The notes under the pieces: model-generated | The model's input: only the letters and a program-made list of their open reading frames with translations | Database searches by the model: none | Told to the model about the DNA's origin: nothing | Program-made: the position numbers and the translations under genes | In this document: in pieces, positions 6,429-11,556 of the stretch | Layout of the letters: each line of letters begins with the position of its first letter | Position numbering within the stretch: position 1 is the first letter of the stretch | Origin: Anaerolineae bacterium | GTDB taxonomy: Bacteria; Chloroflexota; Anaerolineae; UBA4142 | DNA length: 11,556 nucleotides | Direction of reading: 5' to 3' | Assembly: GCA_026417715.1 (NCBI GenBank) | Contig: JAOACU010000063.1 | Span: 1-11,556 of the forward strand

Positions 6429-6718
6429 CAGACGACCCTCACAGCGCGCTGATACTCCTTCTCGGCTTCTTCCGCCTCATACTTTTCAGCAGCAAGGTCA
6501 GATTCTATTTCTTCCTTGTTAGCATGATAATACGCCAAGGCAGCATAAATTTGTGCCAAGTTCAACTGTGGATATTGGTCTGCGATTTCTTCAGGGGTGT
6601 ACCCCTGCTTGTATAGGGCAACGATTTGATTTACCGTGATGCGCGTACCTTCAATTCGGATACGTCCACCACATATATCGGGAGAACGAATAAGCCAAGT
6701 ATTGATGGGGGTATGCAT
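6428..6718 (-). CDS. DUF433 protein, probable antitoxin/DNA-binding partner
   Basis: This 96-residue protein has the DUF433 (PF04255) signature: SPDICGGRIRIEGTRITV, then IVALYKQGYTPEEIADQYPQLNLAQIYAALAYYHANKEEI. The TPEEIADQYPQLNLAQIYAAL part is a helix-turn-helix of the kind found in small antitoxin repressors. The C-terminal 30 residues are highly charged and likely helical. I use ATG 6718, nine bases after AAGGAG; an upstream in-frame TTG at 6727 abuts that ribosome site and is unlikely. The gene lies first in a two-gene unit with its own promoter at 6744-6771 and overlaps the DUF5615 gene. By analogy with VapB-like antitoxins, it may repress its own promoter, although no clear operator palindrome was identified. 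Confidence 0.9.
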   Translation of the reverse strand: MHTPINTWLIRSPDICGGRIRIEGTRITVNQIVALYKQGYTPEEIADQYPQLNLAQIYAALAYYHANKEEIESDLAAEKYEAEEAEKEYQRAVRVV

Positions 6719-6743
6719 AGTTGCCAACTCCTTATCATCTGGA

Positions 6744-6771
6744 ATTATACCACAAACCGCGCGAGCAACAA
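6744..6771 (-). promoter_or_regulatory. Extended -10 promoter of the DUF433-DUF5615 pair
   Basis: The minus strand shows TTGTTG (6766-6771) and TATAAT (6744-6749) with a 16-base spacer and TGTGG just before the -10. It fits inside the short gap after the helicase-loader stop at 6779. The predicted transcription start is near 6737, leaving a leader of roughly 20 nt that includes AAGGAG. Confidence 0.72.
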
Positions 6772-6778
6772 ATGTGCA

Positions 6779-8137
6779 TCACGCCGACTCGGCGCGCGCT
6801 TTGCGCGTGCCACGCGGGGTGGGAGTTTGCGCGCGGCGATGTGTGGTACGATAACTCGGCGCGAGAATTTCGTTGACCGAACTGCGCGCCAGGTCGAAGA
6901 TGCGCGATTGGATACGCGCGTCAATCTCCGCTTCGCGATGAATCGTGATGATCGTCGGTAGTTTGGCAACGTAGCGATAGTCAATGATCTGAAACAATTT
7001 TTCGCGCGCCCAAGGTGTGGCGTTTTCCGTACCGAGATCATCGAGCACAAGAACAGGCGCGCGCCGCGTTTCGTCAAAGCGTTGATCGTACGACACGGTA
7101 CTGCCCGGCGCGAATGTCGCGCGCAGATGGTCGAGTAAATCGGGGACGACGACGAAGAGCGCGGTGCCCCCACGCTTGCAAATCTCGTTGGCAATCGCGG
7201 CGGCGAGATGGGTCTTGCCGCAACCATAATCGCCGGTGAGCACAAGAAAACCTTGTGGATTCTCCGCAAAGTTTTGCGCGGTGTAAAAGATGCGGCGCAA
7301 GTTAGTGCGCGCATCGTCCTTGAGTTCGCGTTCGCGCAAGTCAAAGTTCTCGAACGTCATATCACCGTACAGCGCAAGGTTCGACATTCCCGAACCGCTG
7401 GTGTCAACGCCACCCTGTCGAAAATCGGGGGCGAGAATCGTGACAATTTTGCAGAACGTCGTATCGGCAAGGCGCGAACGAACGCGCGGGTCAATTTCTT
7501 CGAGTTCGCGATTCGTCGTGACGACAGTGGGGAGTTGCGCGTTGTAGCGATAGTTGAAGAGTTGGAATAGTTTTTCTTGTGCCCACGCGGTTGTGGCTTG
7601 CGTGCCCAAGTCATCCAGAATCAAACACGGCACCGTGCGAATGTTTTCAAAACGATCATCGTACGAGACGCGACTCGTCGGTGCGAACGTGGCGCGCAGA
7701 TGATCGAGCAAATCGGGGACGACGACGAAGAGGACGGCAATGCCGCGCGCAAGACACGCGTTCGCGATGGCGGCGGCGAGATGCGTCTTGCCGCAACCCA
7801 GTCCGCCTTTGAGCAACAACCAGCCGCGCGGATTTTCGGCGAACGCGCGCGCGGCGTCATACGCATCGCGCAAATTCTTGCGTTTGTCCGGCGGCAAGCC
7901 GATGCCATCGGGACGGAACGTCTCGAAGGTCATTTGCGGTAGATGCCCCAGACCACTCTTTTGCCGCACATCTTCCAAACTCGATTGTTGTGTCTCGCGA
8001 ATTTTGCATTCACACGGAATCGCGCGACCAAAGTCGGGATGATCCACCGGTACGTCGCGGCGAAAAAAACCAACGCCGCGACAGATGGGGCACACAGAAC
8101 TTTTAGCGTTTGACGAATTTGGCATAGGCATCGTCAT
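6779..8137 (-). CDS. DnaC/DnaI/IstB-like helicase-loader ATPase with N-terminal zinc motif and two tandem AAA+ modules
   Basis: This 452-residue protein is about twice the usual length of DnaC-type loaders. Residues 16-44 hold a likely zinc site (Cys16-x2-Cys19 and Cys42-x-Cys44), common in loaders encoded beside dnaB. Two AAA+ modules follow. Module 1 (about 69-240) has Walker A GLGCGKTH (Lys117), Walker B LILDD (Asp175-Asp176), sensor TTN (Asn209) and arginines 218 and 222. Module 2 (about 260-428) has GDYGCGKTH (Lys308), LVLDD (Asp366-Asp367), arginines 408 and 412, but TIH (His400) where the sensor Asn would be. The modules align at a constant 191-residue offset over most of their length. 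The start is ATG 8137, overlapping the DnaD-like gene by 35 nt; ATGs at 8131 and 8125 are alternatives. The expected role is loading DnaB helicase onto DNA together with the DnaD-like protein. Confidence 0.9.
   Translation of the reverse strand: MTMPMPNSSNAKSSVCPICRGVGFFRRDVPVDHPDFGRAIPCECKIRETQQSSLEDVRQKSGLGHLPQMTFETFRPDGIGLPPDKRKNLRDAYDAARAFAENPRGWLLLKGGLGCGKTHLAAAIANACLARGIAVLFVVVPDLLDHLRATFAPTSRVSYDDRFENIRTVPCLILDDLGTQATTAWAQEKLFQLFNYRYNAQLPTVVTTNRELEEIDPRVRSRLADTTFCKIVTILAPDFRQGGVDTSGSGMSNLALYGDMTFENFDLRERELKDDARTNLRRIFYTAQNFAENPQGFLVLTGDYGCGKTHLAAAIANEICKRGGTALFVVVPDLLDHLRATFAPGSTVSYDQRFDETRRAPVLVLDDLGTENATPWAREKLFQIIDYRYVAKLPTIITIHREAEIDARIQSRIFDLARSSVNEILAPSYRTTHRRAQTPTPRGTRKARAESA
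6854..7933 (-). repeat. Internal tandem duplication of the AAA+ coding unit
   Basis: Bases 7933-7418 encode module 1 and 7360-6854 encode module 2 of the loader. They share a 573-base offset. An 18-residue block (136-153 and 327-344, LFVVVPDLLDHLRATFAP) is identical in both, and its DNA (about 7109-7165 versus 7682-7738 on the plus strand) is nearly identical as well. Flanking parts are more diverged, which could reflect gene conversion or local constraint. Confidence 0.85.
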
Positions 8138-8756
8138 ACCATGTTTTCTTTTTCTTCCCTGTGTCGCGTCCTTCGGTCTTCCAGCGTTCCAGAATCGCGC
8201 GCGCGTAACGCCAATTGCGCTTGTTGTGTTCCACCGCGAGCCGAATCGCCTCGGCGATCCATTCGCTCGGGTATTCGCGTTCGGCTTCTTTCAACTCTTC
8301 GACGATGAGGGGTGTGAGCAAGCCGATGTTTTGTTCGTACAGCGCGAAAATGTTCGGGCGTTCCTGTGACGTGGCAGGTTCGGGCGCGAGGTTGGAACGC
8401 GGTGGATGTTCCTCCTCGATTTTTTCGAGTGCGCGGCGACCGCGTTCGTTGTTCAAAAAGTACAGCGCGTCGTCTTGCGCATTCCATTCCAACAGCGTGC
8501 CGCGCGCGACCGCGCGCGCCAATGCGTCGTCCAGCGTAGTGTTCACGATGCTCAAGGATTGTATCAGGGTGCGATCCGCGCGCAGTTCACTCGCGCGCAC
8601 GTATGGTGTCTTGCGACGCGCGAGAAGCCAGAACAGATGCAAGGTCACTTTGAGTTCGGCTAAATCATCAATCGCGGGGAGGAGTTCACTAAAGAATAAA
8701 TTGGGGAGCGGCGTGACCTCTAACTTGCCCGCAGGAAAGCCGGAAAAAATTTTCAT
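8103..8756 (-). CDS. DnaD-domain protein, probable primosome component
   Basis: This is a 217-residue protein. I use ATG 8754-8756, which overlaps the dnaB stop as ATGA; longer in-frame extensions upstream run inside dnaB and look non-native. Residues about 20-110 resemble a winged-helix region (LAELKVTLHLFWLLARRK... ASELRADRTLIQSL... LDDALARAVARGTLLE). A low-complexity spacer follows, then a DnaD_B-type domain at about 135-195: YEQNIG, LTPLIVEELKEAEREYPSEWI, AIRLAVEHNKRNWRYARAILERW. The last string matches the NWRYxxxILxxW signature of DnaD/DnaB(Bacillus) proteins. The tail is lysine-rich (KKKKTW) and basic, suited to DNA contact. In Bacillus such proteins help bring the helicase to the origin or to restart sites. 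Its place between dnaB and the loader gene supports the same role here. The C-terminal family assignment is firm; the winged-helix part is inferred. Confidence 0.85.
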   Translation of the reverse strand: MKIFSGFPAGKLEVTPLPNLFFSELLPAIDDLAELKVTLHLFWLLARRKTPYVRASELRADRTLIQSLSIVNTTLDDALARAVARGTLLEWNAQDDALYFLNNERGRRALEKIEEEHPPRSNLAPEPATSQERPNIFALYEQNIGLLTPLIVEELKEAEREYPSEWIAEAIRLAVEHNKRNWRYARAILERWKTEGRDTGKKKKTWYDDAYAKFVKR

Positions 8757-10138
8757 TGCGGCGCAATCTCTAGATTCTTGAACGTGGCTTGTTCTTCGGC
8801 AAAGTACAATTTCAAATCGCGGGTTGGACCGTGACGATGTTTCGCGACAATCACTTCGGCAATATTGCCGGGATATTCCTTGTCGGTGCGCGGATGTGCC
8901 TCGCGCCATTTTTCGATGGTGGGATAGTACATTTTCTCGCGGAAGATCAGGATGACCACATCGGCATCTTGTTCCAGACTACCACTTTCACGCAAATCGG
9001 CAAGTTGCGGGCGATGATCTTGGCGCGATTCGACGGCGCGCGAGAGTTGTGATAGCGCAACGACTGGCACGTGTAACTCGCGCGCAAGTTCTTTCAATTG
9101 TCGTGAGATTTGCGAAATCTCTTGTACACGATTCTCCACGCGTCCGCGCACGGTCATCAATTGCAGATAATCAATGATGATGAGATCGAGTCCGTGCTCG
9201 GCATGCAAACGACGCGCTTTGGCGCGAATTTCTATCGGCGTGAGTGCCGCACTATCGTCAATGAAAATCGGTAGTTCGGAAAGTTCACCCGTAGCGCGCA
9301 CCAGACGCGCGTAATCGTCATCGCTCAGTTTGCCTTGTCGCAACGCGCTCGCGTCAATCTCGCCGAGACTCGCGACAAGACGTTGCACCAATTGCTCTGC
9401 CGACATTTCGAGCGAGAAGAGCGCGACGCGTTTTTTGTAGCGCGCAGCAGCGGTTTGCATAATCGAAAGTGCAAACGATGTTTTGCCTGAACCCGGTCGT
9501 CCCGCAATGATAATCAAGTCCGAAGGTTGAAAGCCACCCAGCAGTTTGTCAAGATCAATAAACCCAGTGGGCACACCGAGCAATTCGCCTTGATGTCGTT
9601 GCACATAGTCGAGGTGATCCATAAATTGATCTACCGCGACGCGCATCGAAATCAAATCGCGACTCAGGCGACGTTGGGCGACGGCAAAGACGGCTTCTTC
9701 GGCGTGATCGAGGATCGCATCAATGTCTTCTTCGCTGGTGTAAGCAATCTCGGCGATTTTGCCGGCGGCAGCAATGAGACGACGTTGCGTCGAGAGTCGT
9801 TCGACGAGACGCGCATAATGCTCGATGTGAATCGCACTGGGGACAGCGTTGATGAGCGCGGTGATGTACGCCGCGCCGCCGATCTCGTTGAGTTGGTTAC
9901 GGCGTTCCAGTTCGGCAACGACGGTCAAAAAGTCAATCGGCTCGCGACGTTCGTGCAACGCAAAGATCGCCTCGAAAATCCATTGATGCTTTTCGAGATA
10001 AAAATCTTCGGTGTGCAGAATCGGAATGATCTGGACGATGGCTTCGGGGTCCAACAACAATGCGCCGAGCACGGCTTGCTCGGCTTCAACATTGTGCGGA
10101 ATCATTCGATTGGGTGCAGGCGTGGTTCGAGCGTCCAT
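8753..10138 (-). CDS. dnaB: Replicative DNA helicase DnaB
   Basis: This 461-residue protein is close in length to Escherichia coli (471) and Bacillus DnaC (454) helicases and carries both DnaB domains. The N-terminal domain (about 12-115) has PHNVEAEQAVLGALLLD and DFYLEKHQWIF. The RecA-like C-terminal domain has the opening GVPTGFIDLDKLLGGFQPSDLIIIAGRP, Walker A GRPGSGKT (Lys219, Thr220), catalytic Glu244 in SLEMS, Walker B IIIDYLQLM (Asp323), the ALSQLSRAVE strand, LRESGSLEQDADVV, and the KHRHGPTR segment with the probable arginine finger Arg435. It forms the hexameric ring that unwinds DNA at the fork. No intein or insertion interrupts it. ATG 10138 lies 14 bases after the BFN stop without a clear ribosome site. 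Its stop overlaps the DnaD-like gene's start. Confidence 0.98.
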   Translation of the reverse strand: MDARTTPAPNRMIPHNVEAEQAVLGALLLDPEAIVQIIPILHTEDFYLEKHQWIFEAIFALHERREPIDFLTVVAELERRNQLNEIGGAAYITALINAVPSAIHIEHYARLVERLSTQRRLIAAAGKIAEIAYTSEEDIDAILDHAEEAVFAVAQRRLSRDLISMRVAVDQFMDHLDYVQRHQGELLGVPTGFIDLDKLLGGFQPSDLIIIAGRPGSGKTSFALSIMQTAAARYKKRVALFSLEMSAEQLVQRLVASLGEIDASALRQGKLSDDDYARLVRATGELSELPIFIDDSAALTPIEIRAKARRLHAEHGLDLIIIDYLQLMTVRGRVENRVQEISQISRQLKELARELHVPVVALSQLSRAVESRQDHRPQLADLRESGSLEQDADVVILIFREKMYYPTIEKWREAHPRTDKEYPGNIAEVIVAKHRHGPTRDLKLYFAEEQATFKNLEIAPQ

Positions 10139-10152
10139 AGCGTTGTGTGGAC

Positions 10153-10671
10153 TTAGCGTTCTTCGGGCGGAATCTTACCTTTGCCCAAATCGTCCAGATC
10201 GAGGTCTTGGAGCACATCACGAAACGCGTCCAATTTCTCTTCGGCTTCTTCTTCCGCTTCTTCACGACTCGGACGAATTGCCGCGCGCGCCATCACCGAT
10301 TCATTCACGCGAATCGGAATGCCCAAGCGTACTGCAAGCGCGATCGCATCGCTGGGACGCGAATCGAGAGTGACGCGCTTGCCACCCACTTCCATCACGA
10401 TTTCCGCGTAAAACGTATCGTCGCGCAAATCCGTGACCGTGATGTATTGGGCGTGCCCTCCCAGTTGTGTAATCAACGTTTTGAGCAAATCGTGAGTGAG
10501 TGGACGCGCCGGTTGCGTGCCTTGCAATGCAATCGTGATGGCATCGGCTTCAAAGGGTCCAATCCAAATCGGCAAAAAACGTTCATCATCATCTTTCAAG
10601 ACGACGATGCGATGTGGCGAGACAAGACTAATGCGTACACTGTCTATGGTCACGGTTACCCAATCGTCCAT
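10153..10671 (-). CDS. Bifunctional nuclease (BFN, DUF151) domain protein
   Basis: This 172-residue protein carries the BFN/DUF151 domain (PF02577). Characteristic strings are VVLKDDDERFLPIWIGPFEADAI (24-45), YAEIVMEVGGKRVTLDSRPSDAIALAVRLGIPIRV (88-122) and a start rich in beta strands. Family members have been reported to cleave DNA and RNA in plants and occur widely in bacteria, where the role is poorly defined. The C-terminal 40 residues are acidic and probably helical (EEAEEEAEEKLDAFRDVLQDLDLDDL), a tail often variable in the family. ATG 10671 is preceded closely by GGAGGT, and a promoter lies at 10719-10747, so this is the first gene of the replication operon, followed by dnaB after 14 bases. 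Its link to replication rests on gene order alone. Confidence 0.93.
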   Translation of the reverse strand: MDDWVTVTIDSVRISLVSPHRIVVLKDDDERFLPIWIGPFEADAITIALQGTQPARPLTHDLLKTLITQLGGHAQYITVTDLRDDTFYAEIVMEVGGKRVTLDSRPSDAIALAVRLGIPIRVNESVMARAAIRPSREEAEEEAEEKLDAFRDVLQDLDLDDLGKGKIPPEER

Positions 10672-10718
10672 TTTACCTCCATTCCAACGCGTTCGTGTGC
10701 TGGCGTTGTGGTGAGGAT

Positions 10719-10747
10719 ATTATAGCACAAAAAAAGACAAGCGTCAC
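10719..10747 (-). promoter_or_regulatory. Extended -10 promoter of the BFN-dnaB-dnaD-loader operon
   Basis: On the minus strand, TATAAT (10719-10724) is preceded by TGTGC, and GTGACG (10742-10747, four of six -35 bases) lies 17 bases upstream. The spacer contains a run of seven T. The predicted start is near 10712, giving a leader of about 40 nt before ATG 10671. Confidence 0.72.
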
Positions 10748-10774
10748 TTTGCTCGACAAAGTTGGCGACTGGAG

Positions 10775-10795
10775 AGACGCGTCGGCGACGCGTCT
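10775..10795. repeat. Perfect 9-bp palindrome (REP-like) in the hypE-BFN gap
   Basis: AGACGCGTC and GACGCGTCT form a perfect 9-bp stem around a GGC loop. A second small inverted repeat, ACTTTG/CAAAGT, lies beside it at 10746-10762, and a half-site-like GAGACGCG recurs near 10832. The palindrome resembles short dispersed intergenic repeats known in many bacterial genomes. No T-run directly follows it on either strand, so a terminator role is not supported. Confidence 0.6.
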
Positions 10796-10862
10796 GTACT
10801 CGCCGCGATAACTACCCCAAGCCGCCTTGCAGAGACGCGATAGATTCGTCACCAACCCTGTC

Positions 10863-11556
10863 TCAACAAATCCTCGGCAACTGTTCGCCGCTCAACATAT
10901 CCACCACGCGCATCCCACCGATGCGACTCCGCAAGTACACTTTGCCCGGATGTTCGGCGACCACCTCGCCGATAATCGCCGCGCGCGCGCCGAGCGGATG
11001 CGCGCGCATTACCTCCAGAACTTGGTCAGCGATTTCGCGCGCGACAATCGCGATGAACTTGCCTTCGTTCGCGACGTAAAGCGGATCGAGTCCCAAGATT
11101 TCGCACGCGCCGCGCACGGCATCGTGGAGTGGAATCGCCGCGTCGTTCAAGCGAATGCCGACGCGCGCCGCCGCCGCGATCTCGTTCAGCGCGCTCGCCA
11201 CACCGCCGCGCGTCGGATCGCGCAAAACGTGGACGTGTTCGCGCGCCACATCGAGCACGCGCGCAACGATGTCGTGCAACGGCGCAGAATCGGACTGTAG
11301 TGTCGTCTCGAACTCCAAACCTTCGCGCACCGACATTATCGCGATGCCGTGTTCGGCAATCGCGCCGTTGATCAAGATCACATCACCTACCTGCGCGCGC
11401 GTCGGCGCGATGCGCGCGTGCGTGGGAATGATGCCAATGCCTGCGGTGTTGATGAACACGCCGTCGCCCTTGCCGCGCTCGACCACTTTGGTATCGCCCG
11501 TGACAATCGGCACGCCGATCGCGCGCGCGGCGTCTTGCATTGATTGCACCACGCGC
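10863..11556 (-). CDS. hypE: [NiFe]-hydrogenase maturation protein HypE, 5' end cut by window edge
   Basis: The frame is open from the right edge to the stop at 10863, showing about 231 residues of a protein usually near 335-350 long, so the N-terminal third is missing and the GTG at 11552 is probably internal. HypE and HypF make the cyanide ligands of the [NiFe] active site: HypE carries a thiocarboxamide, then thiocyanate, on its C-terminal cysteine, using ATP. Visible signatures are GVPIVTGDTKVVERGKGDGVFINT, ILINGAIAEHGIAIMSVREGLEF, LRDPTRGGVASALNEIA, LYVANEGK and the terminal PRIC with the modified Cys as last residue. The PurM/SelD-like ATP-binding fold explains the DPTRGG motif, while the terminal PRIC separates it from SelD and ThiL. 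It is presumably the last gene of a hyp cluster lying beyond the right edge. Confidence 0.96.
   Translation of the reverse strand, partial: RVVQSMQDAARAIGVPIVTGDTKVVERGKGDGVFINTAGIGIIPTHARIAPTRAQVGDVILINGAIAEHGIAIMSVREGLEFETTLQSDSAPLHDIVARVLDVAREHVHVLRDPTRGGVASALNEIAAAARVGIRLNDAAIPLHDAVRGACEILGLDPLYVANEGKFIAIVAREIADQVLEVMRAHPLGARAAIIGEVVAEHPGKVYLRSRIGGMRVVDMLSGEQLPRIC

Noticed and set aside
6779..8137. IstB transposition helper (mobile element) identity for the double AAA+ protein
   Set aside because: No transposase, IstA or terminal repeats are nearby; the zinc motif and the dnaB/DnaD neighbours fit a chromosomal helicase loader.
8754..8909. N-terminal extension of the DnaD-like protein reaching into dnaB
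   Set aside because: The extra 51 residues are Arg/Cys/Ser-rich frame-shadow sequence of dnaB; ATG 8756 overlapping the dnaB stop is the natural start.
9527..10156. Plus-strand open frame of about 209 codons opposite dnaB
   Set aside because: It lies wholly antisense to highly conserved DnaB sequence and shows no recognisable domain.
10725..10762. Intrinsic terminator after hypE
   Set aside because: There is a 6-bp hairpin and a seven-T run, but they are about ten bases apart, and the T-run lies inside the promoter spacer; too weak to call.
10863..11556. SelD or ThiL identity for the right-edge gene
   Set aside because: The fold is shared, but the C-terminal PRIC ending and the HGIAIMSVREGLEF segment specify HypE.

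Overview
The window is a dense bacterial stretch in which every supportable gene lies on the minus strand, so the text reads from the right edge to the left. The likely source is a member of the Chloroflexota, probably Anaerolineae-like. This rests on several secreted lipoproteins with long Thr/Pro linkers (PTxTPT type) right after the lipobox, a dnaB helicase gene coupled to a DnaD-like and a DnaC-like gene, sigma-70-type promoters, and abundant GCGCGC strings. This placement is an inference from style, not from a marker gene.

Right edge to centre. (1) 10863-11556: C-terminal two thirds of a [NiFe]-hydrogenase maturation protein HypE, cut by the window edge. (2) 10672-10862: intergenic region with a perfect 9-bp palindrome and a good promoter. 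(3) 8103-10671 and on to 6779: a replication block of bifunctional-nuclease (BFN/DUF151) protein, replicative helicase DnaB, a DnaD-domain protein and a DnaC/DnaI-like helicase loader. dnaB and the DnaD gene share an ATGA stop/start, and the DnaD and loader genes overlap by 35 nt, so these are very probably one operon making the helicase and its loading apparatus. The loader is unusual because its whole AAA+ module is duplicated inside one polypeptide.

Centre. (4) 6081-6771: a compact toxin-antitoxin-type pair (DUF433 then DUF5615 PIN-like) with its own extended -10 promoter. (5) 4043-6036: an AMMECR1-family protein sandwiched between two paralogous proline-rich lipoproteins. The two lipoproteins share a small C-terminal domain bracketed by a conserved cysteine pair about 98 residues apart. 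Two intergenic hairpins separate these three genes.

Left. (6) 1-4039: an operon of four lipid-anchored alpha/beta-hydrolases behind a near-consensus promoter. The first is a PHB-depolymerase/LpqC-like esterase. The next three are tandem paralogues of the esterase D/CE1-like family (PF00756), joined by ATGA overlaps, and the last runs off the window. They would form a set of extracellular, membrane-tethered ester hydrolases of unknown substrate.

All three clear promoters share a TGTGnTATAAT extended -10. No RNA genes, CRISPR arrays, insertion sequences or gene-free stretches over 300 bases were seen.
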